Origin: Anaerolineae bacterium
Lineage (GTDB): Bacteria > Chloroflexota > Anaerolineae > Anaerolineales > Villigracilaceae
Direction of reading: 5' to 3'
Assembly (NCBI GenBank): GCA_003158885.1
Contig: PMLN01000231.1
Span: 1 to 19,119, forward strand
DNA: 19,119 bases
The notes under the pieces are model-generated. The model worked only from the letters and a program-made list of their open reading frames with translations, was not told the origin of the DNA and searched no databases. Within the stretch, counting starts at the first letter, position 1, and each line of letters begins with the position of its first letter. The position numbers and the translations under genes were made by a program. Of the stretch, positions 6,577-12,328 are shown in pieces.

Positions 6577-7553
6577 GGCGTCAGAATCTCACCCGCCCAC
6601 GAACGTTCGGCAACGTACCAGTCAATAAGTTTCCTGACACCCTCACGGAGACCCACGCGCGGCTCCCAGCCCAAGAGACTCCTAGCCTTGCCGACATCGG
6701 CCCAATTGGTGAACATATCGGCAAGATTGGGCGGGCCGTGCTGGACATCCGCCTTTTTGCCCATCAACTCCTCAATCAATTTAATCAGAGCATTGATGGT
6801 GATGACTTCATGTCCGCCAAGGTTTATGATCTCATAGCCGACCGGCTGGAGGGACAGGATAATGCCGCGGGCGATATCGTCAATGTAGGTAAAGCCGCGC
6901 GACTGTTCGCCATCGCCATAGACACGCACCGGCCGCCCCTCACTGATCCACTGCACAAAACGGAACAACGCCAAGTCGGGCCGTCCCGCAGGACCATAGA
7001 CGGTGAAAAAGCGAAGCACACTGACATCCAGATCATACAAATAATGATAGGAATGACACAAGGCTTCGGCGCCCTTTTTGCTGGCGGCGTAGGGTTGAAG
7101 CGGTTCACTGCTCGAAGCGGATTCGGGCGTGGGATAGGGCGGATCGGCCCCGTAGATACTGGAAGTGGAAGCAAAGATAAATTTTTTGGTGCCGCTTTGC
7201 CGGCACAACTCCAGCATATTCAAGGTGCCAATCACATTGGTCTCGACAAAGATCCACGGATTCTCAACACTGTAACGGACACCGGCACGCGCGGCGAGGT
7301 TAATCACGGCATCGAATTTACGGTCGAGTATCGAAGATTGACGATCGAGAATGCCGCGATCCGAGATGTCATCACGAACAAAATCAAAGCCCGGCAGGGC
7401 CTGCAATTTCCGCAGGCGATACTCCTTCATGCGCGGGTCATAGGCATCGTTCAGGTTGTCCACACCGACAACGGTATGTCCATCCTGAATCAAAATTTCC
7501 GAGGTGCGTGCACCGATGAAGCCGGCCGCGCCGGTGACCAAATAATGTGACAT
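6573..7553 (-). CDS. UDP-hexuronic acid 4-epimerase (extended SDR, NAD-dependent)
   Basis: A 326-aa extended short-chain dehydrogenase. The NAD motif GAAGFIG lies at residues 8-14 and the catalytic tyrosine and lysine at Y155/K159 (YAASK). DNLNDAYDP (32-40), AARAGVRYSVENPW (87-100) and LRFFTVYGPAGRPD (180-193) match UDP-glucuronate 4-epimerases better than UDP-glucose epimerases. It would convert a UDP-gluco-configured uronate to the galacto form; with the HexNAc 6-dehydrogenase just upstream, the N-acetylated uronate is an alternative substrate. The ATG at 7553 gives the normal MSHYLVTGAAGFIG start; a GTG at 7589 would add 12 residues lying over a hairpin and is less likely. Residues 68-78 (ILDRQSSILDR) look like an insertion from heptamer-like DNA. 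Confidence 0.88.
   Translation of the reverse strand: MSHYLVTGAAGFIGARTSEILIQDGHTVVGVDNLNDAYDPRMKEYRLRKLQALPGFDFVRDDISDRGILDRQSSILDRKFDAVINLAARAGVRYSVENPWIFVETNVIGTLNMLELCRQSGTKKFIFASTSSIYGADPPYPTPESASSSEPLQPYAASKKGAEALCHSYHYLYDLDVSVLRFFTVYGPAGRPDLALFRFVQWISEGRPVRVYGDGEQSRGFTYIDDIARGIILSLQPVGYEIINLGGHEVITINALIKLIEELMGKKADVQHGPPNLADMFTNWADVGKARSLLGWEPRVGLREGVRKLIDWYVAERSWAGEILTP
7324..7351. repeat. Short heptamer-like tract inside the epimerase gene
   Basis: Four consecutive 7-mers on the plus strand, TCGAGTA, TCGAAGA, TTGACGA and TCGAGAA, resemble the intergenic TCGATAT array at 8943-9044. They encode the duplicated-looking ILDRQSSILDR in a surface loop. With only four units, chance similarity is possible. 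Confidence 0.35.
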
Positions 7554-7569
7554 AGATTCAGCTTTCAGC

Positions 7570-7587
7570 GGACAGCCCCGACTGTCC
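7570..7587. other. Small hairpin between the dehydrogenase and epimerase genes
   Basis: GGACAG (7570-7575) and CTGTCC (7582-7587) are perfect inverted repeats around a 6-nt loop, in the 48-bp gap between the 6-dehydrogenase stop and the epimerase ATG. There is no T-tract, so a terminator is unlikely; it could affect message stability or translation of the epimerase. Confidence 0.35.
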
Positions 7588-7601
7588 ACTGTACATTGCG
7601 C

Positions 7602-8924
7602 CTAAAGCTTCACCACCTTGGGACTATCCTTCGCAATCCTGCTCATGGCATTGCGGGTGTCAAAAATAAACTTCGCCGAATCGAGGATGGCCTTGTAATC
7701 ATAGGCCTTATGATCCGTGACGATCACCACTGCGTCCGATTCCTGAACGGCCTGCATGACATTCTTAACACTGTCCATTTGCCAGCCCTCCTTATCATGG
7801 TGGATCTGCGGAATATACGGATCGTGATAGGAAACCTGAGCGCCTTTCTTCTTAAGCAGGGCAATCACATCCAGCGCGGGCGATTCACGCACATCGTCAA
7901 TATCGGGCTTATAGGCCACGCCCAGAACCAGCACTTTGCTGCCCTTGAGAACCTTGCCGCGATCATTCATCGCATCCAGAATGCGGCCCACGACATAACG
8001 CGGCATGTTGGTATTGATCTCGGAGGCCAGCTCAATGAAGCGGGCGTTGTAATTCATCTCCTTCATCTTCCACGACAAGTACAACGGGTCAATCGGAATG
8101 CAATGTCCGCCCAAGCCGGGGCCAGGCGTGAACTTCATAAATCCAAACGGCTTGGTGCCGGCGGCCTCAATCACCTCCCAGACATCCACACCCAAACGTT
8201 CGCACATGATCGCCAGTTCATTGACGAGACCGATATTGATCATGCGGAAGGTATTCTCCAACAGTTTCGCCATCTCGGCGGCTTCCGCCGAGGAAACCGG
8301 AACAATCGTTTTAATGGCGCCGCCATACCAAGCCCCGGCGACTTCGACGCAGGCGGGGGTGATCCCGCCAATCACCTTGGGCGTATTCAGCGTGGTCCAA
8401 TCCTTACGCCCGGGATCGACGCGCTCCGGGGAGAAACAAATGAAGATATCCTCGCCCACTTTCAAGCCGGATTGCTCCGTCAGCCGGGGAAGCACCAATT
8501 CACGGGTGGTGCGGGGATAGGTGGTCGATTCCAAGACCACCACCATGCCCTTATGAACATATTTGACAAGTTGTTCCACCGCCGAATTGATGAACGACAT
8601 ATCCGGGTCGCCGGTGTGGCGCAGAGGAGTCGGCACGCAAATGCTGACCGCATCCAACTCCTTCAGCGCGGCGAAGTCGCCGGTCATGTTGAGCCGGCCG
8701 CTTTGATGCAAACGCACAACGGTCTCGGTCGGGACATCCTGAATGTATGAAATGTTCCGGCTGAACGCATCGGTCTTGCGCTGATCGGGATCAATGCCGA
8801 GAACATTAAAGCCCGCCTCCGCAAACACCACCGCCAGAGGCAAGCCGACATATCCCATGCCGAGGATTCCGATCCTTGCAGACTTATCTTGAAACTTTTT
8901 GATGAGGGTATCTTTGATTGACAT
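7602..8924 (-). CDS. UDP-N-acetylglucosamine 6-dehydrogenase (WbpA/TviB-like)
   Basis: Oxidises C6 of a UDP-sugar to the acid in two NAD-dependent steps. The 440-aa protein has the N-terminal NAD motif GMGYVG (22-27), the catalytic-cysteine segment GPGLGGHCIPIDPLYLSWK with C275, the central ENTFRMINIGLVNELAIMCE helix, and the C-terminal GVAYKPDIDDVRESPALDVI domain. IPIDPLYLSWK after the cysteine is the form seen in WbpA/TviB enzymes that act on UDP-HexNAc rather than UDP-glucose. The start is supported by AAGGA about 9 nt upstream. It is the first gene of the minus-strand sugar cluster, just after the heptamer array. It would supply UDP-GlcNAcA both to the epimerase next door and to the WbpB/D/E-like enzymes at 16744-19119. 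Confidence 0.92.
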   Translation of the reverse strand: MSIKDTLIKKFQDKSARIGILGMGYVGLPLAVVFAEAGFNVLGIDPDQRKTDAFSRNISYIQDVPTETVVRLHQSGRLNMTGDFAALKELDAVSICVPTPLRHTGDPDMSFINSAVEQLVKYVHKGMVVVLESTTYPRTTRELVLPRLTEQSGLKVGEDIFICFSPERVDPGRKDWTTLNTPKVIGGITPACVEVAGAWYGGAIKTIVPVSSAEAAEMAKLLENTFRMINIGLVNELAIMCERLGVDVWEVIEAAGTKPFGFMKFTPGPGLGGHCIPIDPLYLSWKMKEMNYNARFIELASEINTNMPRYVVGRILDAMNDRGKVLKGSKVLVLGVAYKPDIDDVRESPALDVIALLKKKGAQVSYHDPYIPQIHHDKEGWQMDSVKNVMQAVQESDAVVIVTDHKAYDYKAILDSAKFIFDTRNAMSRIAKDSPKVVKL

Positions 8925-8942
8925 TCTTTTTTTCCTTCGTAT

Positions 8943-9044
8943 TCGTTATTCGATATTCGATATTAGCTCGATATTAGATACTCGATATTAGATGCTCGAT
9001 ATTCGATATTCGATACTCGATATTCGATATTCGATATTCGATAT
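8943..9044. repeat. Intergenic tandem array of 7-bp repeats (TCGATAT)
   Basis: The 102 bp divide into 14 heptamers plus one 4-bp irregularity (TAGC at 8964-8967). Ten units are exactly TCGATAT; the others are TCGTTAT, TAGATAC, TAGATGC and TCGATAC. The phase appears to fade out through TAGAGAT, TGGTAAT and TGGCGAT up to 9065. The array fills the gap between the UDG stop and the dehydrogenase start and ends less than 20 bp upstream of the dehydrogenase start codon. I see no clear promoter in it. The pattern recalls the short tandemly repeated 7-mers known in cyanobacteria. Confidence 0.9.
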
Positions 9045-9102
9045 TAGAGATTGGTAATTGGCGATTTAGGCACTGCCATCGAGTTAGCGGATATCGTAAT
9101 TC

Positions 9103-9738
9103 TTAAAACAGGCTCAATTGCTTTGGGTCATCCTTTGGTTCTTGCTCTTTACCATCCGGCGCGGAGCGGCCCAGCGCCTGGCGCGCCTGATCGAGCAACT
9201 CAGGCAGTCTGGCAAAATCCGCGAGGATGGCGGGTTTCAACGAGGCCTGATGCAAGGCGGCGGCCGGATGGAACATGGCAATCACATAACGCTCGCCAAC
9301 TTTTCGCATCTGCCCATGCACCGTGCTGATCTTGGCGCCGGGCATGAAGCGGCCCATGGAATAGCGTCCCAGCGTGATGATGATGCTGGGGTTGATGGCC
9401 CTGATCTGGCGTTCCAGATAGGTATCGCAGGCGGCTAATTCCTCCGGCAGAGGATCGCGGTTGCCGGGAGGCCGGCATTTCACCACATTCCCAATCCAGA
9501 CATCGGTGCGCTTCAAACCGGCCTGCGCCAGGAGTTGATCGAGGAATTGTCCCGCAGCGCCCACAAACGGGCGTCCCTGTTCGTTTTCATAAAAGCCGGG
9601 GCCTTCCCCGATGAACATGATCTCGGAATCCGCAGGCCCTTCGCCCGGCACGGATTTCTTGCGCGAATGATATAGCGCGCATTTCTCACAGACCGCGACT
9701 TCCTTTGCAACTTGCTCTAATATTTCCTCGGCGCTCAT
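9103..9738 (-). CDS. Family 4 uracil-DNA glycosylase (4Fe-4S) with terminal clamp motif
   Basis: Removes uracil from DNA as the first step of base-excision repair. The 211-aa protein has the four cluster cysteines in the expected places (C17, C20, C88, C104), the uracil-pocket motif GEGPGFYENEQGRPFVG (44-60), and the second catalytic loop MFHPAAAL (155-162). After residue 180 comes a charged, disordered-looking tail ending QLSLF directly before the stop; QL(S/D)LF is the bacterial beta-clamp-binding consensus. It begins inside the rimI stop (ATGA overlap) and is the last gene of the tsaE-tsaB-rimI-UDG operon. Confidence 0.95.
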   Translation of the reverse strand: MSAEEILEQVAKEVAVCEKCALYHSRKKSVPGEGPADSEIMFIGEGPGFYENEQGRPFVGAAGQFLDQLLAQAGLKRTDVWIGNVVKCRPPGNRDPLPEELAACDTYLERQIRAINPSIIITLGRYSMGRFMPGAKISTVHGQMRKVGERYVIAMFHPAAALHQASLKPAILADFARLPELLDQARQALGRSAPDGKEQEPKDDPKQLSLF

Positions 9739-10193
9739 ATCGACTCCAAATCATCCAGGTTCATCAAAACGGCATCCTCGCCGTTATCCTTGTAATACTT
9801 AGAACGCAGGCCCACCGTTTTGAATCCGAACTCGCGATAGAGATTCTGGGCGGCCTCGTTCCCGGCACGCACCTCCAGCAGGGCATAGCGCGTCCCGGCC
9901 TGGACCCCATCCTGAAGCGCTTCCGTTAAAATCCGCCGGCCGATCCCCTGACGGCGATAATCGGGATGAACCGCAAGCGTGGCAATATGCAGTTCGTCCA
10001 AAATCACCCACGAAACGACCATCCCCACAATCTGCTTATCTTCCGTCTCCGCCACAAAACAACGTGCGGCGGTATTATCCTTGACTTCATAATAAAACGT
10101 GTGCTCCGGCCATGACAAGCTGAAAGACATGCGATCCAATTGGGCGACCACAGGCACATCTTCAACCGTCATCCTGCGAATGATGAACTTCAT
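9735..10193 (-). CDS. rimI: Ribosomal-protein S18 alanine N-acetyltransferase, RimI-type GNAT
   Basis: A 152-aa GNAT acetyltransferase that transfers acetyl from acetyl-CoA to a protein N-terminus. It shows the acetyl-CoA pyrophosphate loop RRQGIG (80-85) after HIATLAVHPDYR, and the RimI-typical LLEVRAGNEAAQNLYREFGF (105-124) followed by SKYYKDNGEDAVLM. The start overlaps the tsaB stop by 4 bp and its own stop overlaps the UDG start by 4 bp. The neighbourhood with tsaB and tsaE is the usual one for rimI, which supports the name; the exact target protein in this organism is not proven. Confidence 0.93.
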   Translation of the reverse strand: MKFIIRRMTVEDVPVVAQLDRMSFSLSWPEHTFYYEVKDNTAARCFVAETEDKQIVGMVVSWVILDELHIATLAVHPDYRRQGIGRRILTEALQDGVQAGTRYALLEVRAGNEAAQNLYREFGFKTVGLRSKYYKDNGEDAVLMNLDDLESI

Positions 10194-10858
10194 GCCTGAA
10201 TCGATTCGACGGTGTGAAGATAGATGGGCGCGAGCGAGGCGGTTTCATCCACGCGGCCGGACTGCCAACGCGCCCAGGCCAACTGCGCCAAAACGGCGGG
10301 CCGCCGCACGCACAACGAAGGCGGCGCCAAATGGATATTGACCTTCTTGCGCATCAATCTCTGCCGTTCCTCGGAGTTCAATTCGCCTGCCACCAAGGTC
10401 GGCGTATCAATGGAATCAGCCAACTCGGATACCGTGGAAATGCTGATCTCGCCGTGCGGCACCCACTGACCATCCTCCACTTTATACCATCCCAAGGCAA
10501 TACGCGTACGACCAGCCTGCAATATGCAGGCCAAGGGCATTTTCACAGCCGGCTGCGCAGAAGCAAGTATATCAAGAGACGGGATGCCGATGAGGGGGAG
10601 TTTACGGGCCAAGGCCAAGCCCTTCACAAAAGCCAGTCCCACGCGCAAACTGGTGAATGAACCGGGGCCAATCGCAACACTCAAGGCCTGCAACTCCGAT
10701 ATCTTAACCTCGGCGCGCTTAAGCAACTCCATCAAGGCGGGAGCCAGATCCACCGTATGATGCTGACGGCTCTGCCAGATCATCTCGGCGACGATCTGCG
10801 CGCCATCATAAAGCGCCAGCCCGGTTTGGGCGGTGGAAGTATCAACGGCAAGCAACAT
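10190..10858 (-). CDS. tsaB: tRNA t6A37 threonylcarbamoyltransferase complex subunit TsaB
   Basis: A protein of about 222 aa in the ASKHA fold that supports TsaD in making t6A at position 37 of ANN-decoding tRNAs. The start MLLAVDTSTAQTGLALYDG is the classic N-terminus, and LSVAIGPGSFTSLRVGLAFVKGL is the TsaB signature. The ATG at 10858 overlaps the tsaE stop by one base (TGATG); a GTG one codon earlier is equally readable. Length is normal for the family. TsaD itself is not in the window. Confidence 0.95.
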   Translation of the reverse strand: MLLAVDTSTAQTGLALYDGAQIVAEMIWQSRQHHTVDLAPALMELLKRAEVKISELQALSVAIGPGSFTSLRVGLAFVKGLALARKLPLIGIPSLDILASAQPAVKMPLACILQAGRTRIALGWYKVEDGQWVPHGEISISTVSELADSIDTPTLVAGELNSEERQRLMRKKVNIHLAPPSLCVRRPAVLAQLAWARWQSGRVDETASLAPIYLHTVESIQA

Positions 10859-11355
10859 CACGAAGCTCCAAACATATCCGCCTGCAATTCCGACAGAAGT
10901 TCATCATAGCGCAGGCCATGCGCACGAAAGTTCATCTGCCTCTGCTCCTCGGCACGCTGTTCAAGGCCGATCCATAACCGGTCAACGGGCAAGATGGAGG
11001 CAATACGCTCCGCCCATTCCACGATCAAGGCGCCGCGGGCGAGCATGGAGTCGATATCCAGCTCGGCGGCTTCGGGTGCGGATTCGAGACGATAGGCGTC
11101 CATGTGAAAAAGGCGGCAGTCATCAGGACGCCGATATTCATTGACCAAAACGAAGGTCGGACTCGACACAGAATCGAGCGAACCCCAGCCGCGGGCCAGG
11201 CCCTGGACGAGCGTAGTCTTGCCGGCGCCAAGATCGCCCTGCAAACAAATCAAATCGGAGGCGCGCAGTAAACCGCCGAGCCGCATGCCGATGCGGCGGG
11301 TCTGCTCCTCACTGCGACTGAAGAACTCAAAGGCATGTTTATCCAAAATGGGCAC
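10858..11355 (-). CDS. tsaE: tRNA t6A37 biosynthesis ATPase TsaE
   Basis: The 165-aa P-loop ATPase partner of TsaB/TsaD in t6A synthesis. Walker A is GDLGAGKTT (40-48); SPTFVLVNEY (65-74), HMDAYRL (84-90) and VEWAERI (112-118) are all family motifs. It is first in the operon tsaE-tsaB-rimI-UDG. The GTG at 11355 gives the usual N-terminal extension before the EEQTRRIG helix and lies exactly 7 bases past a TATAAT box, so the message probably has no leader. There is no in-frame stop codon or Shine-Dalgarno between promoter and start. Confidence 0.94.
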   Translation of the reverse strand: MPILDKHAFEFFSRSEEQTRRIGMRLGGLLRASDLICLQGDLGAGKTTLVQGLARGWGSLDSVSSPTFVLVNEYRRPDDCRLFHMDAYRLESAPEAAELDIDSMLARGALIVEWAERIASILPVDRLWIGLEQRAEEQRQMNFRAHGLRYDELLSELQADMFGAS

Positions 11356-11361
11356 GCAGGG

Positions 11362-11390
11362 ATTATACGTCAGCGAATGAGACGCGGCAA
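11362..11390 (-). promoter_or_regulatory. Promoter of the tsaE operon (predicted leaderless transcript)
   Basis: On the minus strand TTGCCG (11390-11385) and a perfect TATAAT (11367-11362) are 17 bp apart. The usual start distance of about 7 bases puts the first transcribed base on the G of the tsaE GTG codon (11355). The start site is a prediction. Confidence 0.7.
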
Positions 11391-11665
11391 GTTAACTCTC
11401 AAACGGACGGACCAAGTGATGTCGTTGCAGGTATGGTGCTTTTGGCTTCACTCCTAAGTCAGCCTCCCCCCAACTGGTCCAGATCAACATAACCCAGTTG
11501 TTGGATATGACTGGAGATGATTTATTATAAAAGGAGAGTGGAATTGATTTTTGCATGCTTCACCCTCTTATTAAGTTGCCATTACTTCGTAGGTGAATAG
11601 TTACCACCTCGAGACGAGGAAACCTGCCTAGATAAATATGACTTGTCTAAATCCCACTATTCCCA
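11391..11665. other. Gene-free stretch between divergent operons
   Basis: No supportable gene in either strand. There is a loose inverted repeat around CCAACTGG (about 11469) and CCAGTTG (about 11503). A possible weak promoter (TTGGAT near 11502, TATTAT near 11524) stands before an AAGGAG and a 20-codon open frame at 11538-11600, which I do not call a gene. The region is clearly AT-richer than the tsaE operon. Confidence 0.4.
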
Positions 11666-11818
11666 CTAAATACGAGATGGTTTTCTCAAGAAAGCTTGAT
11701 GGATTTCAATCTTTATGTTGCCATGGCACAAATTACTCTTGAAACCGCAAAATCTAGAAGCATCGGATGGATTCTTTGGCCTGAAAATCGTTTCTTGAGA
11801 AAACCATGCTAAATACGA
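11666..11818. mobile_element. MITE-like element with 17-bp perfect terminal repeats and flanking direct repeats
   Basis: ATGGTTTTCTCAAGAAA (11677-11693) and its exact reverse complement (11791-11807) bound a 131-bp unit. Immediately outside, one base away on each side, the 10-bp direct repeat CTAAATACGA occurs at 11666-11675 and 11809-11818, as expected for a target-site duplication. The inside carries no transposase or long frame, so it would depend on an enzyme supplied elsewhere. I do not recognise the terminal sequence as that of a known IS family. A regulatory inverted repeat is the alternative explanation. Confidence 0.6.
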
Positions 11819-11827
11819 CAAAAAGGG

Positions 11828-11855
11828 TTGACAAAAGCGGAAAACCACTTATAAT
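11828..11855 (+). promoter_or_regulatory. Consensus sigma70-type promoter of the exopolysaccharide operon
   Basis: TTGACA (11828-11833) and TATAAT (11850-11855), both perfect, are 16 bp apart. The predicted start is near 11862, ten bases beyond the right-hand direct repeat of the MITE-like element to the -35 box. It would drive the HTH gene at 12056 and probably the whole polysaccharide operon behind it. Confidence 0.8.
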
Positions 11856-11857
11856 GT

Positions 11858-11875
11858 CCTTACATTTTTGTAAGG
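11858..11875. promoter_or_regulatory. Dyad at the transcription start: probable repressor operator
   Basis: CCTTACA-TTTT-TGTAAGG is a perfect dyad with 7-bp arms covering the predicted +1. Since RNA would begin inside it, it is better explained as a DNA-binding site than as an RNA hairpin. The small HTH protein encoded at 12056 is the natural candidate ligand (inferred). Confidence 0.55.
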
Positions 11876-12055
11876 TTTTCGTAAAGGCAGCGATAATCTT
11901 TTTTTTATTCCTTTTTTTAAATAGATTTCGAAGCAGGTTTTGCATGCAACAAGAAAGAACAATCAAAAAATAAATGTTCTAAACCAGGAAATATTTCGGC
12001 TTCATAATCATTTTCATGAAATCTTTCTATTTTTCCACAATCAGCAGGAGCTTAT
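11876..12055 (+). other. Long AT-rich 5' leader of the polysaccharide operon
   Basis: About 190 nt separate the predicted start from the first gene. The leader contains an 8-T run (11899-11906) and a 7-T run (11912-11918), a palindrome TTGCATGCAA (11939-11948), and TTCGTAAAGGCAGCG (from about 11878), which recurs nearly exactly inside the HTH gene at 12225. No strong hairpin precedes the T runs, so attenuation is not demonstrated, and I recognise no riboswitch or RfaH-type ops element. Confidence 0.4.
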
Positions 12056-12280
12056 ATGGTTAGCACGATTCAGCAGTTGGCTAAAGACATTAACATGTCA
12101 TATGATGAGTTTATCGGAGAGATGAGAAAGCGCGGATGTAGCGAGCCGACAGCATCGAAAATATGGCGGGGTGAATATGAAGAGTACCATGAGTTTAATG
12201 AAAACGATTTATACCTTAGCAATCTTCGTAAGGCAGCGGATGTTTTAAAAGTTACAACGTCTAGACTTTTACCGAAATGA
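12056..12280 (+). CDS. Small XRE-like helix-turn-helix protein, probable operon regulator
   Basis: A 74-aa protein with AGGAG 6 nt before its ATG. Sequence pattern: IQQLAKDINMSYDEFIGEM (helices 1-2), CSEPTASKIWRGEY (a recognition-helix-like segment with the S/T-x-x-K-I-W-x-G pattern of Cro/C1 proteins), an acidic loop EEYHEFNEND, then LSNLRKAADVLKVTTSRLLPK, the usual last helices of the XRE fold. It is the first gene behind a consensus promoter with a dyad on its start point and lies 48 bp before the Wzz-like gene, so self-repression and control of the polysaccharide operon are likely but inferred. It could equally be an activator. Confidence 0.75.
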   Translation: MVSTIQQLAKDINMSYDEFIGEMRKRGCSEPTASKIWRGEYEEYHEFNENDLYLSNLRKAADVLKVTTSRLLPK

Positions 12281-12328
12281 TTACGGATTGCATGTAAATC
12301 TATAATCAAGAGCAACGAGGAGACTGAT

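Noticed and set aside
6546..8750. Two long plus-strand open frames (6546-7550 and 7596-8750) opposite the epimerase and dehydrogenase genes
   Set aside because: They lie antisense to clear, motif-rich enzymes in GC-rich DNA, have no recognisable domain and are rich in His, Arg, Gly and Asp, typical of antisense shadows.
8943..9044. CRISPR array
   Set aside because: The units are 7 bp and contiguous, with no spacers, no repeat of 24-40 bp and no cas genes.
11538..11600. 20-codon frame with AAGGAG upstream and a hydrophobic LLLSC stretch resembling a tiny lipoprotein or leader peptide
   Set aside because: Too short to separate from chance; Shine-Dalgarno spacing is wrong for the GTG and only fits an internal TTG.
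12281..12297. TTAC-N9-GTAA dyad before the Wzz gene as a second operator
   Set aside because: The spacing differs from the promoter dyad (TTAC-N6-GTAA) and the arms are too short to be convincing.
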